From positions 1,228,948-1,237,187 of the forward strand of contig CABOHA010000001.1 in the NCBI GenBank assembly GCA_902399975.1: a DNA stretch of 8,240 bases. The letters are read 5' to 3'. The DNA is from Coriobacteriaceae bacterium. GTDB lineage: Bacteria; Actinomycetota; Coriobacteriia; Coriobacteriales; Coriobacteriaceae. The position numbers and the translations under genes were made by a program. Below, in pieces: positions 1-7,105 of the stretch. A model generated the notes under the pieces. That model ran no database searches and was not told the origin of the DNA. It saw nothing but the letters and a program-made list of their open reading frames with translations. Each line of letters begins with the position of its first letter. The first letter of the stretch is position 1.

Positions 1-59
1 CGCGACAATCTGGGGCCCGTCCCCCTTAATATGTATAAATATGCAGGTCAGCGAGGTTG

Positions 60-1001
60 CTAGCGATGTGCCAGCGGATGCGCCGCCAGATAGACCTCGG
101 TCAGTTGCGTGCGGTCGACATGCGTGTAGACCTGCGTGGTCGAAATATCGGCATGGCCCAAAATCTCCTGCAGCACACGCAGGTCGGCACCGCCCGCGAG
201 CGTGTGGGTGGCAAAGGAGTGGCGCAAGGTATGGGGATGGAGCCCCACCAGCCCCACCTGGCGCCCATACCGCTCGCATATCGCATGCACGGCCTGGCGC
301 GACAGGCGACGTCCGTTCTTATTTAAAAAGACCGCCGAGGTCTCCGTCCCGTGAGCATGAGCGGCCAGGAGCGTGCGCCCGTCACCTATATAGTGTGTCA
401 AGGCGCGAGCCGCGCTTCCCACCAACGGGGCCAGACGCTCCTTGGAGCCCTTACCGCGCACCAGGACAAACCCGTCATCGATATGGATATCGCCCACATC
501 GAGCCCAACCAGTTCACTCACGCGCAAGCCGCAACCGTAAAGCACTTCCAAGATGGCATGATCGCGCAGCCCCATCTCGCCCTCGGGAAAGTCTTGATCG
601 AGCAGTGCCGAGACATCCTCCACCGAAAGGTATTCCGGCAGGCGATCTGCCTTTTTGGGCAGGCGCAACGCCGCCGTCGGGTTTTGGGCCACGGCCCCAT
701 CGCGCACCAAAAAGGCATGCAGGCCCTTCACGGCAGCAAGCGCGCGCTCCACCGAGGCGTCGGAATAGCCTCCGTCGCGGCGATCGGCAACAAAGCCCTC
801 CACGACCTGACGGCTCACATCTTCAAAAGACGCAATGTCAGCCCGCTCCAGATAGGCGCAATACGTCGTCAGGTCACGACGGTAGGCCGCAATCGTATTG
901 CGCGCCAAACCCCGTTCGACCGCAAGGTAATCGAGATACTCCCCCGCCACCACAGTGAGCGACGAGGGAGCAGCTTCGGTATGTTCTTGGTTCGCCGACA
1001 C
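60..1001 (-). CDS. xerD: Tyrosine site-specific recombinase, XerD type
   Basis: This 313-residue protein is a tyrosine recombinase of the XerC/XerD family, which resolves chromosome dimers at dif during cell division in the cytoplasm. The N-terminal SAM-like core-binding domain is at about residues 14-100 and the catalytic domain at about 120-305. The full catalytic set is visible: R160 in GCGLRVSEL, K184 in RGKGSKERL, H257 and R260 in HPHTLRHSF, H283 in LGHADISTTQ, and the nucleophile Y292 in VYTHV. E. coli XerD has 298 residues, so the length is normal. The start is GTG, separated from the pyrG TAA stop by only two bases (TAAGGGTG), with no clear separate ribosome binding site, so translational coupling is likely. 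Position after pyrG matches the actinobacterial pyrG-xerD neighbourhood and favours the name XerD. XerC or another Xer paralogue cannot be excluded without the rest of the genome. Confidence 0.93.
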   Translation of the reverse strand: MSANQEHTEAAPSSLTVVAGEYLDYLAVERGLARNTIAAYRRDLTTYCAYLERADIASFEDVSRQVVEGFVADRRDGGYSDASVERALAAVKGLHAFLVRDGAVAQNPTAALRLPKKADRLPEYLSVEDVSALLDQDFPEGEMGLRDHAILEVLYGCGLRVSELVGLDVGDIHIDDGFVLVRGKGSKERLAPLVGSAARALTHYIGDGRTLLAAHAHGTETSAVFLNKNGRRLSRQAVHAICERYGRQVGLVGLHPHTLRHSFATHTLAGGADLRVLQEILGHADISTTQVYTHVDRTQLTEVYLAAHPLAHR

Positions 1002-1003
1002 CC

Positions 1004-2671
<1,668 letters not shown>

Positions 2672-2683
2672 TTACCTGCGCTT

Positions 2684-2715
2684 CCCGTAGAAGTTGTTTA
2701 TCCACATCTTACGGG
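2684..2715 (-). promoter_or_regulatory. Leader hairpin in the pyrG 5' untranslated region
   Basis: CCCGTA at 2710-2715 (as read on the minus strand) pairs perfectly with TACGGG at 2684-2689. Two further pairs are possible if one base is bulged. The hairpin would sit just upstream of the pyrG ribosome binding site at 2674-2679. It has no following T run, so it is not an intrinsic attenuator. It may affect mRNA stability or translation, but the stem is short and a chance origin is possible. Confidence 0.35.
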
Positions 2716-2723
2716 TCTTCATT

Positions 2724-2752
2724 GTAATACTCGCGCCGCGGACCGTTCGCAA
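2724..2752 (-). promoter_or_regulatory. Putative sigma-70-type promoter of pyrG-xerD
   Basis: On the minus strand a TTGCGA -35-like hexamer (2747-2752) is followed after exactly 17 nt by TATTAC (2724-2729), inside TATTACAAT. It lies between the terminator of the upstream gene and pyrG and would give a leader of roughly 50 nt. The expected start region contains no run of G, so the CTP-sensing reiterative-transcription control known for Bacillus subtilis pyrG is not evident here. Confidence 0.5.
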
Positions 2753-2785
2753 TTTTTCTCGCGTGCGATTGCATTTCTCAATCTT

Positions 2786-2819
2786 GAAACAAAACGCCGC
2801 CCGGTTTCCCAGGCGGCGT
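2786..2819 (-). terminator. Intrinsic terminator after the winged-helix gene
   Basis: On the minus strand an 8-bp G+C-rich stem (ACGCCGCC with GGCGGCGT, 2812-2819 and 2794-2801) is closed by a loop of about ten bases and followed by TTTTGTTTC (2786-2794). It begins about 25 nt after the stop codon of the winged-helix gene and lies before the pyrG promoter, so it separates the two transcription units. Confidence 0.85.
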
Positions 2820-2843
2820 CACTATGGCAAGGGTTACATGCTG

Positions 2844-3182
2844 CTATCGATCAGCAACCTCGTCCTCAAGCATTTCTTGAACGAGCATGCCGGTACGGAC
2901 GCCCTCAAGATACCACTCACCACGTTCGGTGAGGCAAATGCCATTTGCAAGCTGACCGCCGTCGTCGCTATAACGCGAGACGACATCAATCATACCTTCG
3001 GAATCCAAGCGATCGATTGCGGCGCGGGCACGATACGGCGAAACCCCCACGCGCTCGGCAAGCGTTTTGCGCGAGAAACCATACGGCCCGCCATTGTCTT
3101 CGGTTTGCTGGTCGATCTCCATCAACACCAGCACCTCGACACGCTTCATATCGTTGACACTCGCACGACCCTTGCCCGCCAT
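2844..3182 (-). CDS. Small winged helix-turn-helix DNA-binding protein
   Basis: This 112-residue protein has no signal peptide or membrane segment and is predicted to be a cytoplasmic DNA-binding regulator. A winged-helix fold is suggested by helices at about 10-25 and 36-64, the second containing FSRKTLAERVGVSPYRARAA with the turn around GVSPY. A charged beta-wing at about 65-87 (VSRYSDDGGQLANGICLTERG) follows. The acidic C-terminal helix (about 88-110) could serve for dimerisation. The reading frame extends upstream to a GTG at 3236, but I chose ATG at 3182 because a perfect GAGGAGG sits 5 nt before it and the GTG has no properly spaced site. The gene is a single unit between two terminators, downstream of the DUF1846 gene and upstream of pyrG. 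It resembles MarR/PadR-like small regulators in outline, but I do not recognise the specific family. No target or ligand can be inferred, although autoregulation or control of a neighbour is possible. Confidence 0.8.
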   Translation of the reverse strand: MAGKGRASVNDMKRVEVLVLMEIDQQTEDNGGPYGFSRKTLAERVGVSPYRARAAIDRLDSEGMIDVVSRYSDDGGQLANGICLTERGEWYLEGVRTGMLVQEMLEDEVADR

Positions 3183-3187
3183 AGCAG

Positions 3188-3194
3188 CCTCCTC
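3188..3194 (-). promoter_or_regulatory. Ribosome binding site that fixes the start of the winged-helix gene
   Basis: GAGGAGG on the minus strand lies 5 nt before the ATG at 3180-3182. It is the strongest Shine-Dalgarno match in the window and argues for a 112-residue product rather than the 130-residue version from the upstream GTG. Confidence 0.85.
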
Positions 3195-3287
3195 AAACCG
3201 AGCACGAGCATCTAACGCGCCGTGCGCGACCGACACACCTCACGATGGCAGGTAATATCCATCATGCGGCATCCCGCTAAGGATGAA

Positions 3288-3307
3288 ACAGTTACAGTTA
3301 TTGTATA
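3288..3307 (-). promoter_or_regulatory. Possible -10 element with a tandem hexamer, upstream of the winged-helix gene
   Basis: The minus strand reads TATACAAT (3300-3307) followed at once by AACTGT repeated twice (3288-3299). The AT-rich octamer is the best -10 candidate in the 256-bp gap 3183-3438, and the repeat could be a pair of operator half-sites near the transcription start. I see no good -35 match at 16-18 nt spacing, so the assignment is tentative. The implied leader is about 110 nt. Confidence 0.3.
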
Positions 3308-3371
3308 CCGCTCAAATTGTTTCTAGGCAGGTAAACAGCTATTTTTCGCCGAAATAGACGCTTTATTGATC

Positions 3372-3404
3372 AAAAAGCCGTACCGGGCGCTAACACGATA
3401 CGGC
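3372..3404 (-). terminator. Intrinsic terminator of the DUF1846 gene
   Basis: On the minus strand GCCGTATCG (3396-3404) pairs with CGGTACGGC (3377-3385), giving 9 pairs including one G-T pair around a 10-nt loop. TTTTTG follows immediately (3372-3376). It lies about 35 nt beyond the DUF1846 stop codon. Confidence 0.9.
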
Positions 3405-3438
3405 CAAAATGCAATGCAATTACCGCGGTGCTTCAAAC

Positions 3439-4920
3439 TTAGCGATGGAAGAAACCGCGGCGCTCAAACTTGGGCTCGCAGCACACGTTGATGCCCAACT
3501 TGCGCAGTACCGTCTCGTCCGTCGGCGAGATAATCACGCTAAAGAAGGCATCGCAACCGCGCAGCTGCTCCAGGCCCGAAAGGACGCGAGCGGCCGTCTC
3601 ACTCGTGGCCGAGGTGATCGACAGCGCCATAAGCGTCTCGTCGGTGTGGAGGCGCGGGTTTTTGCTGCCCAGGAAATGCGTCTTGAGCTTGCTGATGGGC
3701 TCGATCGCCTCATCGCTAATGACCTCGAGCTCAAGGTCGACGCCCGAGACATGCTTGAGGGCGTTCATAATGAGCGAACTTGCGGCGCCCAGGCGCGTGG
3801 AGGTCTTACCGGTCACCACGGAGCCATCGGGCATGACCATGGCACCCACGGGACCACCCGTCAGCTGCTCCCTGGTGAGGGCCGCCGAGCGCGCCGGTGA
3901 GTAGTTCTTATCGATGCCGGCTTTCTTCATAATAATCTTGAGACGGTCGACTTGCTCATCGCCCACGCCGGTACGGCGCACATTTTCGACCGCGGTAAAG
4001 TAGCGGCGGACGATCTCCATCTTGGAAGCGTCGCGGCAGGCATCGTCATCGGTGATGGCAAAACCGACCATATTGACGCCCATGTCCGTAGGGCTCTGGT
4101 AGGGGCTCTTGCCCAGGATCTTTTCCATCAGGGCACGGACTACCGGGAAGGCCTCGACGTCGCGGTTGTAGTTGACCGTGGTCTTGTTGTAGGCCTCCAG
4201 GTGGAAGGAGTCGATGATGTTGGCGTCATCGAGGTCTGCCGTGGCGGCCTCGTAGGCAATATTGACCGGATGCGTAAGGGGCAGATTCCAAACCGGGAAG
4301 GTCTCGAATTTGGCATAGCCGGCGGCCGTGCCATGCTTGTGCTCGTGATAGAGCTGAGACAGGCAAGTGGCGAGCTTGCCCGAGCCAGGGCCGGGCGCCG
4401 TCACGACAACGAGCGGTCGGGTGGTCTCGACAAACTCGTTCTTGCCATAGCCGTCGTCGGACACGATCAGATCGACATCGTGCGGATACCCCTCGATGGG
4501 ATAGTGCAGCTTGGCGGGAATACCGAGCGCGTTCAGGCGGTTGCGGAACACATCGGCAGCGGGCTGTCCAGCGTACTGGGTGATGACCACGGCCGCGACA
4601 GCAAAGCCGTTGCCGCGGAACAGGTCAACCAGGCGCAGCACATCCTCGTCATAGGTAATGCCAAGGTCACCACGAGCCTTGTTTTTCTCGATGTGGTTCG
4701 CGTTGATCGCGATGATAACCTCGACATCGTCGGCGATGCTTTTGAGCATGCGGAACTTGCTGTCCGGCTCAAAACCCGGTAGCACGCGGCTGGCATGATA
4801 GTCATCGAACAGCTTGCCGCCAAACTCCAAATACAGCTTGCCGCCAAACTGCGAGATGCGCTCCTTAATGTGAGCAGCCTGCAGCTCGATATACTTCGCG
4901 TTGTCGAAACCCTGGCGCAT
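3439..4920 (-). CDS. DUF1846 (UPF0371) family protein
   Basis: This is a 493-residue soluble protein that I recognise as a full-length member of the DUF1846/UPF0371 family. The family is widespread in Firmicutes and Actinobacteria, has solved structures, and has no established biochemical role. Typical family sequence is present throughout: MRQGFDNAKYIELQAAHI at the start, FGGKLFDDYHASRVLPGF (33-50), TYDEDVLRLVDLFR (89-102), SPYQSPTDMGVNMVGFAI (272-289) and TGKTSTRLGAASSLIMNALK (370-389). A glycine-rich VVVTAPGPGSGKLATCLSQL (171-190) resembles a nucleotide-binding P-loop, with K182 in the lysine position. I see no signal peptide or membrane segment. The ATG at 4920 is preceded by GGGAG at about 8 nt. 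The gene is a single unit with its own candidate promoter and terminator, so its neighbours do not reveal its function. Family membership is secure; the role is unknown. Confidence 0.93.
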   Translation of the reverse strand: MRQGFDNAKYIELQAAHIKERISQFGGKLYLEFGGKLFDDYHASRVLPGFEPDSKFRMLKSIADDVEVIIAINANHIEKNKARGDLGITYDEDVLRLVDLFRGNGFAVAAVVITQYAGQPAADVFRNRLNALGIPAKLHYPIEGYPHDVDLIVSDDGYGKNEFVETTRPLVVVTAPGPGSGKLATCLSQLYHEHKHGTAAGYAKFETFPVWNLPLTHPVNIAYEAATADLDDANIIDSFHLEAYNKTTVNYNRDVEAFPVVRALMEKILGKSPYQSPTDMGVNMVGFAITDDDACRDASKMEIVRRYFTAVENVRRTGVGDEQVDRLKIIMKKAGIDKNYSPARSAALTREQLTGGPVGAMVMPDGSVVTGKTSTRLGAASSLIMNALKHVSGVDLELEVISDEAIEPISKLKTHFLGSKNPRLHTDETLMALSITSATSETAARVLSGLEQLRGCDAFFSVIISPTDETVLRKLGINVCCEPKFERRGFFHR

Positions 4921-4961
4921 GTATGGCTCCCGTCCCGTTTCGTAAATTAAGTTCCTACGCG

Positions 4962-4967
4962 ATTATA
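4962..4967 (-). promoter_or_regulatory. Candidate -10 element (TATAAT) for the DUF1846 gene
   Basis: A perfect TATAAT lies on the minus strand 41 nt before the ATG of the DUF1846 gene, within CCGTTATAATCGC. No strong -35 hexamer is visible at 16-18 nt upstream; the nearest is TTGCGA at 4982-4987, 14 nt away. The promoter is plausible mainly because of the perfect -10 and its position. Confidence 0.45.
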
Positions 4968-5080
4968 ACGGAGCCTGCCCCTCGCAAGGGCCTGGCCACC
5001 AACAGGCACCAACCAAACACGCCCACCGCAACCCACGGGGAACCGGGGTAGCTAATTTGAAGCAGGAACCAAGTCACTCC

Positions 5081-5228
5081 GCACCAACAATGGAAACGTC
5101 ACAGGCAGAGCCAAAGTCAACGAACGGGCACCAGAGCGGGCAAGCTGTTCCCCTGCACCAACAATAACAGCGTCGCAGGTTGAGCATAAGTCAGCGAGCG
5201 CCGTCCAGAACGTACAAGTTGGCATGAA
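5081..5228. repeat. Diverged tandem duplication, about 74-bp units
   Basis: Unit A starts at 5081 and unit B at 5155; both begin GCACCAACAAT. Aligned by eye without gaps they agree at about 48 of the first 67 positions, and most differences are A/G or C/T. Shared blocks include CGTC, CAGG, AAGTCA and CCAGA. The fragment GCACCAAC at 5006, 75 bp before unit A, may start a still more decayed third copy. The unit is not a multiple of three and I see no coding frame across it. It lies between the DUF1846 promoter region and the terminator at 5227-5268. The function is unknown. Confidence 0.6.
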
Positions 5229-5268
5229 AAAGGCAAGGCATAGACCTTTTGGTCATGCCTTGCCTTTT
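5227..5268 (-). terminator. Strong terminator ending the carrier/hairpin transcript
   Basis: An 18-bp stem (arms 5228-5246 and 5251-5268, one bulged A at 5242) closes on a four-base loop. On the minus strand the stem is preceded by AAAA and ends GCCTTGCCTTTTT, giving a T run at 5227-5231. The near symmetry means it could also act on the plus strand, but no plus-strand gene points at it. It is the first convincing terminator after the carrier gene. Confidence 0.88.
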
Positions 5269-5310
5269 GAATGACAAATTGTAGTTCTGGGCGGCGCGCA
5301 GCGTCGAGTG

Positions 5311-5338
5311 GTTCCGCGGTTTGGTAAAACCGCGGAAC
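5311..5338. repeat. Perfect 12-bp inverted repeat
   Basis: GTTCCGCGGTTT (5311-5322) and AAACCGCGGAAC (5327-5338) flank a 4-bp GGTA spacer. No T run follows on the minus strand, so this is not a classical terminator. It could be an mRNA hairpin or a protein-binding DNA palindrome. Confidence 0.8.
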
Positions 5339-5346
5339 ATAAGTGC

Positions 5347-5377
5347 GCCCCCTCCCGCGCACGGAACGGGAGGGGGC
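5347..5377. repeat. Perfect 11-bp G+C-rich inverted repeat
   Basis: GCCCCCTCCCG (5347-5357) pairs with CGGGAGGGGGC (5367-5377) around a 9-nt loop. All but one pair is G-C, so the RNA hairpin should be very stable. It is the middle of the hairpin series after the carrier gene. Confidence 0.8.
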
Positions 5378-5393
5378 CAAAGGTAGGAGTCTA

Positions 5394-5414
5394 CCGGTGG
5401 GGTTACCCCACCGG
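5394..5414. repeat. Perfect 9-bp inverted repeat
   Basis: CCGGTGGGG (5394-5402) pairs with CCCCACCGG (5406-5414) around a 3-nt TTA spacer. There is no adjacent T run on the minus strand. Confidence 0.8.
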
Positions 5415-5479
5415 ACAGACGATGACCAGGTGATCCGTTATAGGATCGTCATGGTTTCCGTGGGGTACCCAGGGGGTAC

Positions 5480-6958
5480 TTAGATCATCACGCAAGCGAT
5501 GGTCAGGATGATGGCGCAGACGACGGAGAGAGCGACGATGAGCTTAAGAGCAAACTTGAGCCAGGTCGTCCACTCGATCTTAGCCAGAGCGAGACCGCCC
5601 ATGATGGCACCAGAGGTCGGGGTGAACAGATTCACGACGCCGATGGCGGCGGAGAAGATCATGACCATGACCTCGGGCGAGAAGCCGAGCTTAACAGCCA
5701 GCGGTCCCATGATGGGCATGGAGACAGTAGCCATACCGGAGGTCGAGGGGATCAGGAAGGACAGGCCAAAGTAGACCAGGAAGCTCATGGGAGCGAAGAT
5801 CACGCCGGACAGGCCAGCCAGAGCATTGGCGGCAGCGTCGAGGACGTAGACGTCGAGGCCGGTGCTAGCCATGAGGACGGAGATACCACGGGCGAGAGCG
5901 ATGACGAGGACAACGGACATCATGTCGGCAGCGCCGGTGATGAAGGTGTTGACGATCTGCTTCTCGGACAGGCCACCGATGATACCGATCAGGACAGCCA
6001 TGAGGAAGAACCAGGTGGAAGCCTCGTCGAAGTACCACTGGCCAATGGGCAGGCCGGTGATCAGGGCAGACCAGCCCTGAACGATGGCGTTACCGTCGGC
6101 GTCATAGACAGCGCCAGCATCGAAGAAGTTGGCGACGCCCTCGTTGAGGTCGGCCAGCGGGATGAAGCCGACGATCATGACGACGAAGGTGAAGGCAAAG
6201 GCGATCAGAACACCCTTCTGACGACCGGTGAGCTTGACCTCCTTGTGAACCTCGGAAGCAGCCTTGCCGTGAGCCTCTTCGGCGTCCTTGAGCTCCTGCA
6301 TCGAAAGGATGGTGGAACCCTTGTCAGCCTTGACCTTCTTGGCATAGCTCATGACGAAGAGGATGGACATAACAGTGGTAACAATCCACAGGACGGCACC
6401 GAGGCCGATGATGATGGACTGGTTGACCTCAATGCCAACGCCGGTCAGAGCGTCGACGGCAGCGCCGACGGCGAACGGGTTAACCGTGGAGCCCAGGCAG
6501 CCGCAGCCAGCGCCGAGCAGGACGGTGGCAGCACCGACCATAGGGTCGAAGCCAGCGGCCATCATGGTAGCGGCAAGCAGGGCGTAGAAGGGAACGGTCT
6601 CCTCGCACATACCATAGGTGGTACCACCGAGGGAGAAGATGAACATCAGCACGGGAATGAGCATGATCTCATTGCCCTTAAGCTTCTGCACCAGAACAGC
6701 AATGCCGTTGTCCAGGGCGCCGGTCTCGGTCATCATGCCGAGGAAGCCGCCGAGGATCATAACGAAGAGGCAGACGGGCAGAGCGTCAGCGAAGCCCTTG
6801 ACCGGGGCGGTGCAGAAATCGCTCAGGCGGGCAGCGGTAACCTCGCCACCGGACGTACCGGAGACGATAACGGTAACAACCGCGACGATTGCCAGCAGAG
6901 CAAGAAGAATGGTGAACGATGAAGGCATACCGCGCTTTTTCTTAGCGGTCTCAGTCAT
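5480..6958 (-). CDS. YfcC-family membrane carrier, likely arginine/ornithine exchanger
   Basis: This 492-residue polytopic inner-membrane protein belongs to the YfcC/DcuC-like family of the ion transporter superfamily. A short basic N-terminus (ETAKKKRGMPSSFTILLALL) leads into about 12 hydrophobic segments, near residues 13-34, 57-76, 98-113, 122-165, 180-206, 247-266, 316-330, 337-365, 383-403, 428-455 and 465-490. Signature stretches are GGTTYGMCEETVPFY (111-125) and GAGCGCLGSTVNPFAVGAA (149-167), with a cytoplasmic loop at about 207-245. Streptococcal ArcD proteins belong to this family, and the gene follows arcA and arcB, so import of arginine in exchange for ornithine is the best inference; another amino acid or dicarboxylate cannot be excluded. 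I chose ATG at 6958 rather than the in-frame ATGs at 6985 and 6967 because AAGGGGGG lies 9 nt before it. A terminator-like hairpin and a structured leader separate it from arcB, so its expression may differ from that of arcAB. Confidence 0.88.
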   Translation of the reverse strand: MTETAKKKRGMPSSFTILLALLAIVAVVTVIVSGTSGGEVTAARLSDFCTAPVKGFADALPVCLFVMILGGFLGMMTETGALDNGIAVLVQKLKGNEIMLIPVLMFIFSLGGTTYGMCEETVPFYALLAATMMAAGFDPMVGAATVLLGAGCGCLGSTVNPFAVGAAVDALTGVGIEVNQSIIIGLGAVLWIVTTVMSILFVMSYAKKVKADKGSTILSMQELKDAEEAHGKAASEVHKEVKLTGRQKGVLIAFAFTFVVMIVGFIPLADLNEGVANFFDAGAVYDADGNAIVQGWSALITGLPIGQWYFDEASTWFFLMAVLIGIIGGLSEKQIVNTFITGAADMMSVVLVIALARGISVLMASTGLDVYVLDAAANALAGLSGVIFAPMSFLVYFGLSFLIPSTSGMATVSMPIMGPLAVKLGFSPEVMVMIFSAAIGVVNLFTPTSGAIMGGLALAKIEWTTWLKFALKLIVALSVVCAIILTIACVMI

Positions 6959-6967
6959 AGTTCTCAT

Positions 6968-6975
6968 CCCCCCTT
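6968..6975 (-). promoter_or_regulatory. Ribosome binding site that fixes the carrier start
   Basis: AAGGGGGG on the minus strand is 9 nt before the ATG at 6956-6958. It directly abuts the in-frame ATG at 6967 and lies downstream of the one at 6985, so those two starts are unlikely. Confidence 0.75.
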
Positions 6976-6991
6976 CATAAATCATTTACTG

Positions 6992-7042
6992 ATCTCGCCC
7001 GAAGCGGCTCTTCCGTGCCGTGCATGTCGCTCGGTGCGAGAT
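6992..7042 (-). promoter_or_regulatory. Structured leader upstream of the carrier gene
   Basis: A perfect 7-bp outer stem (ATCTCGC at 6992-6998 with GCGAGAT at 7036-7042, as read on the plus strand) encloses a small inner stem (CGGC at 7005-7008 with GCCG at 7017-7020). It follows the arcB terminator hairpin and precedes the carrier ribosome binding site by about 17 nt. It may be an RNA leader or a processed end. I see no good -10/-35 pair here, so the carrier may depend on readthrough from arcB. Confidence 0.4.
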
Positions 7043-7053
7043 TTTTACCAGAC

Positions 7054-7090
7054 AAAAGCGCTCGGGGTGCGCAGCAATGCACCCCGAGCG
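7054..7090 (-). terminator. Terminator-like hairpin between arcB and the carrier gene
   Basis: On the minus strand CGCTCGGGGTGC (7079-7090) pairs perfectly with GCACCCCGAGCG (7059-7070) around an 8-nt loop, followed by CTTTTGTC. The stem is very strong but the T run is only four bases. Partial termination, lowering expression of the carrier relative to arcB, seems likely. It starts about 15 nt after the arcB stop codon. Confidence 0.75.
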
Positions 7091-7105
7091 AGATGCTAGA
7101 TGCTC

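Larger units (their letters stand above)
5270..5479 (-). ncRNA. Multi-hairpin 3' untranslated region or candidate structured RNA
   Basis: The roughly 210 nt between the carrier stop codon and the terminator contain five hairpins in a row. Two are minor: GTACCC/GGGTAC at 5465-5479 and a bulged 12-bp stem at 5425-5455 enclosing GATCC/GGATC. Three are strong and perfect (5394-5414, 5347-5377, 5311-5338; listed separately). A further alternative stem, GGTAG/CTACC (5382-5395), overlaps the 5394-5414 hairpin by two bases, so the two compete. I see no separate promoter and do not recognise a known RNA family. It may be a structured 3' untranslated region that protects the arc mRNA, a 3'-derived small RNA, or an independent RNA gene. 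Confidence 0.45.

Noticed and set aside
11..26. Short GGGG/CCCC hairpin after xerD as a terminator
   Set aside because: The stem is only about four pairs and no T run follows on the minus strand. The sequence continues beyond the window edge.
41..958. Plus-strand open frame of about 300 codons opposite xerD
   Set aside because: The translation is rich in R, P, H and A, as expected from the opposite strand of a G+C-rich gene. xerD on the minus strand has all its catalytic residues.
3183..3236. Extended start (GTG at 3236) for the winged-helix gene
   Set aside because: There is no properly spaced ribosome binding site for the GTG, whereas the ATG at 3182 has GAGGAGG 5 nt upstream.
3952..4782. 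Long plus-strand open frame opposite the DUF1846 gene
   Set aside because: It is antisense to a conserved full-length gene, with low-complexity V/G/D-rich translation typical of the mirror frame.
5191..5340. Minus-strand ORF of 49 codons (begins MFRGFTKPRN) with a GGAGGGGG seven bases before its ATG
   Set aside because: It runs straight through the strong terminator at 5227-5268, its ribosome binding site is locked in the 11-bp hairpin at 5347-5377, and the sequence resembles nothing I know. The apparent signal is a by-product of the hairpins.
5117..5380. Minus-strand ORF of 87 codons over the hairpin and repeat region
   Set aside because: It crosses the terminator, is arginine- and proline-rich without domain character, and covers perfect inverted repeats. 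It has no supported ribosome binding site.
5227..5479. CRISPR array or mobile-element ends
   Set aside because: The inverted repeats differ from each other, there are no regular direct repeats with spacers, and no transposase or cas gene lies nearby. The only recombinase in the window is the housekeeping XerD next to pyrG.
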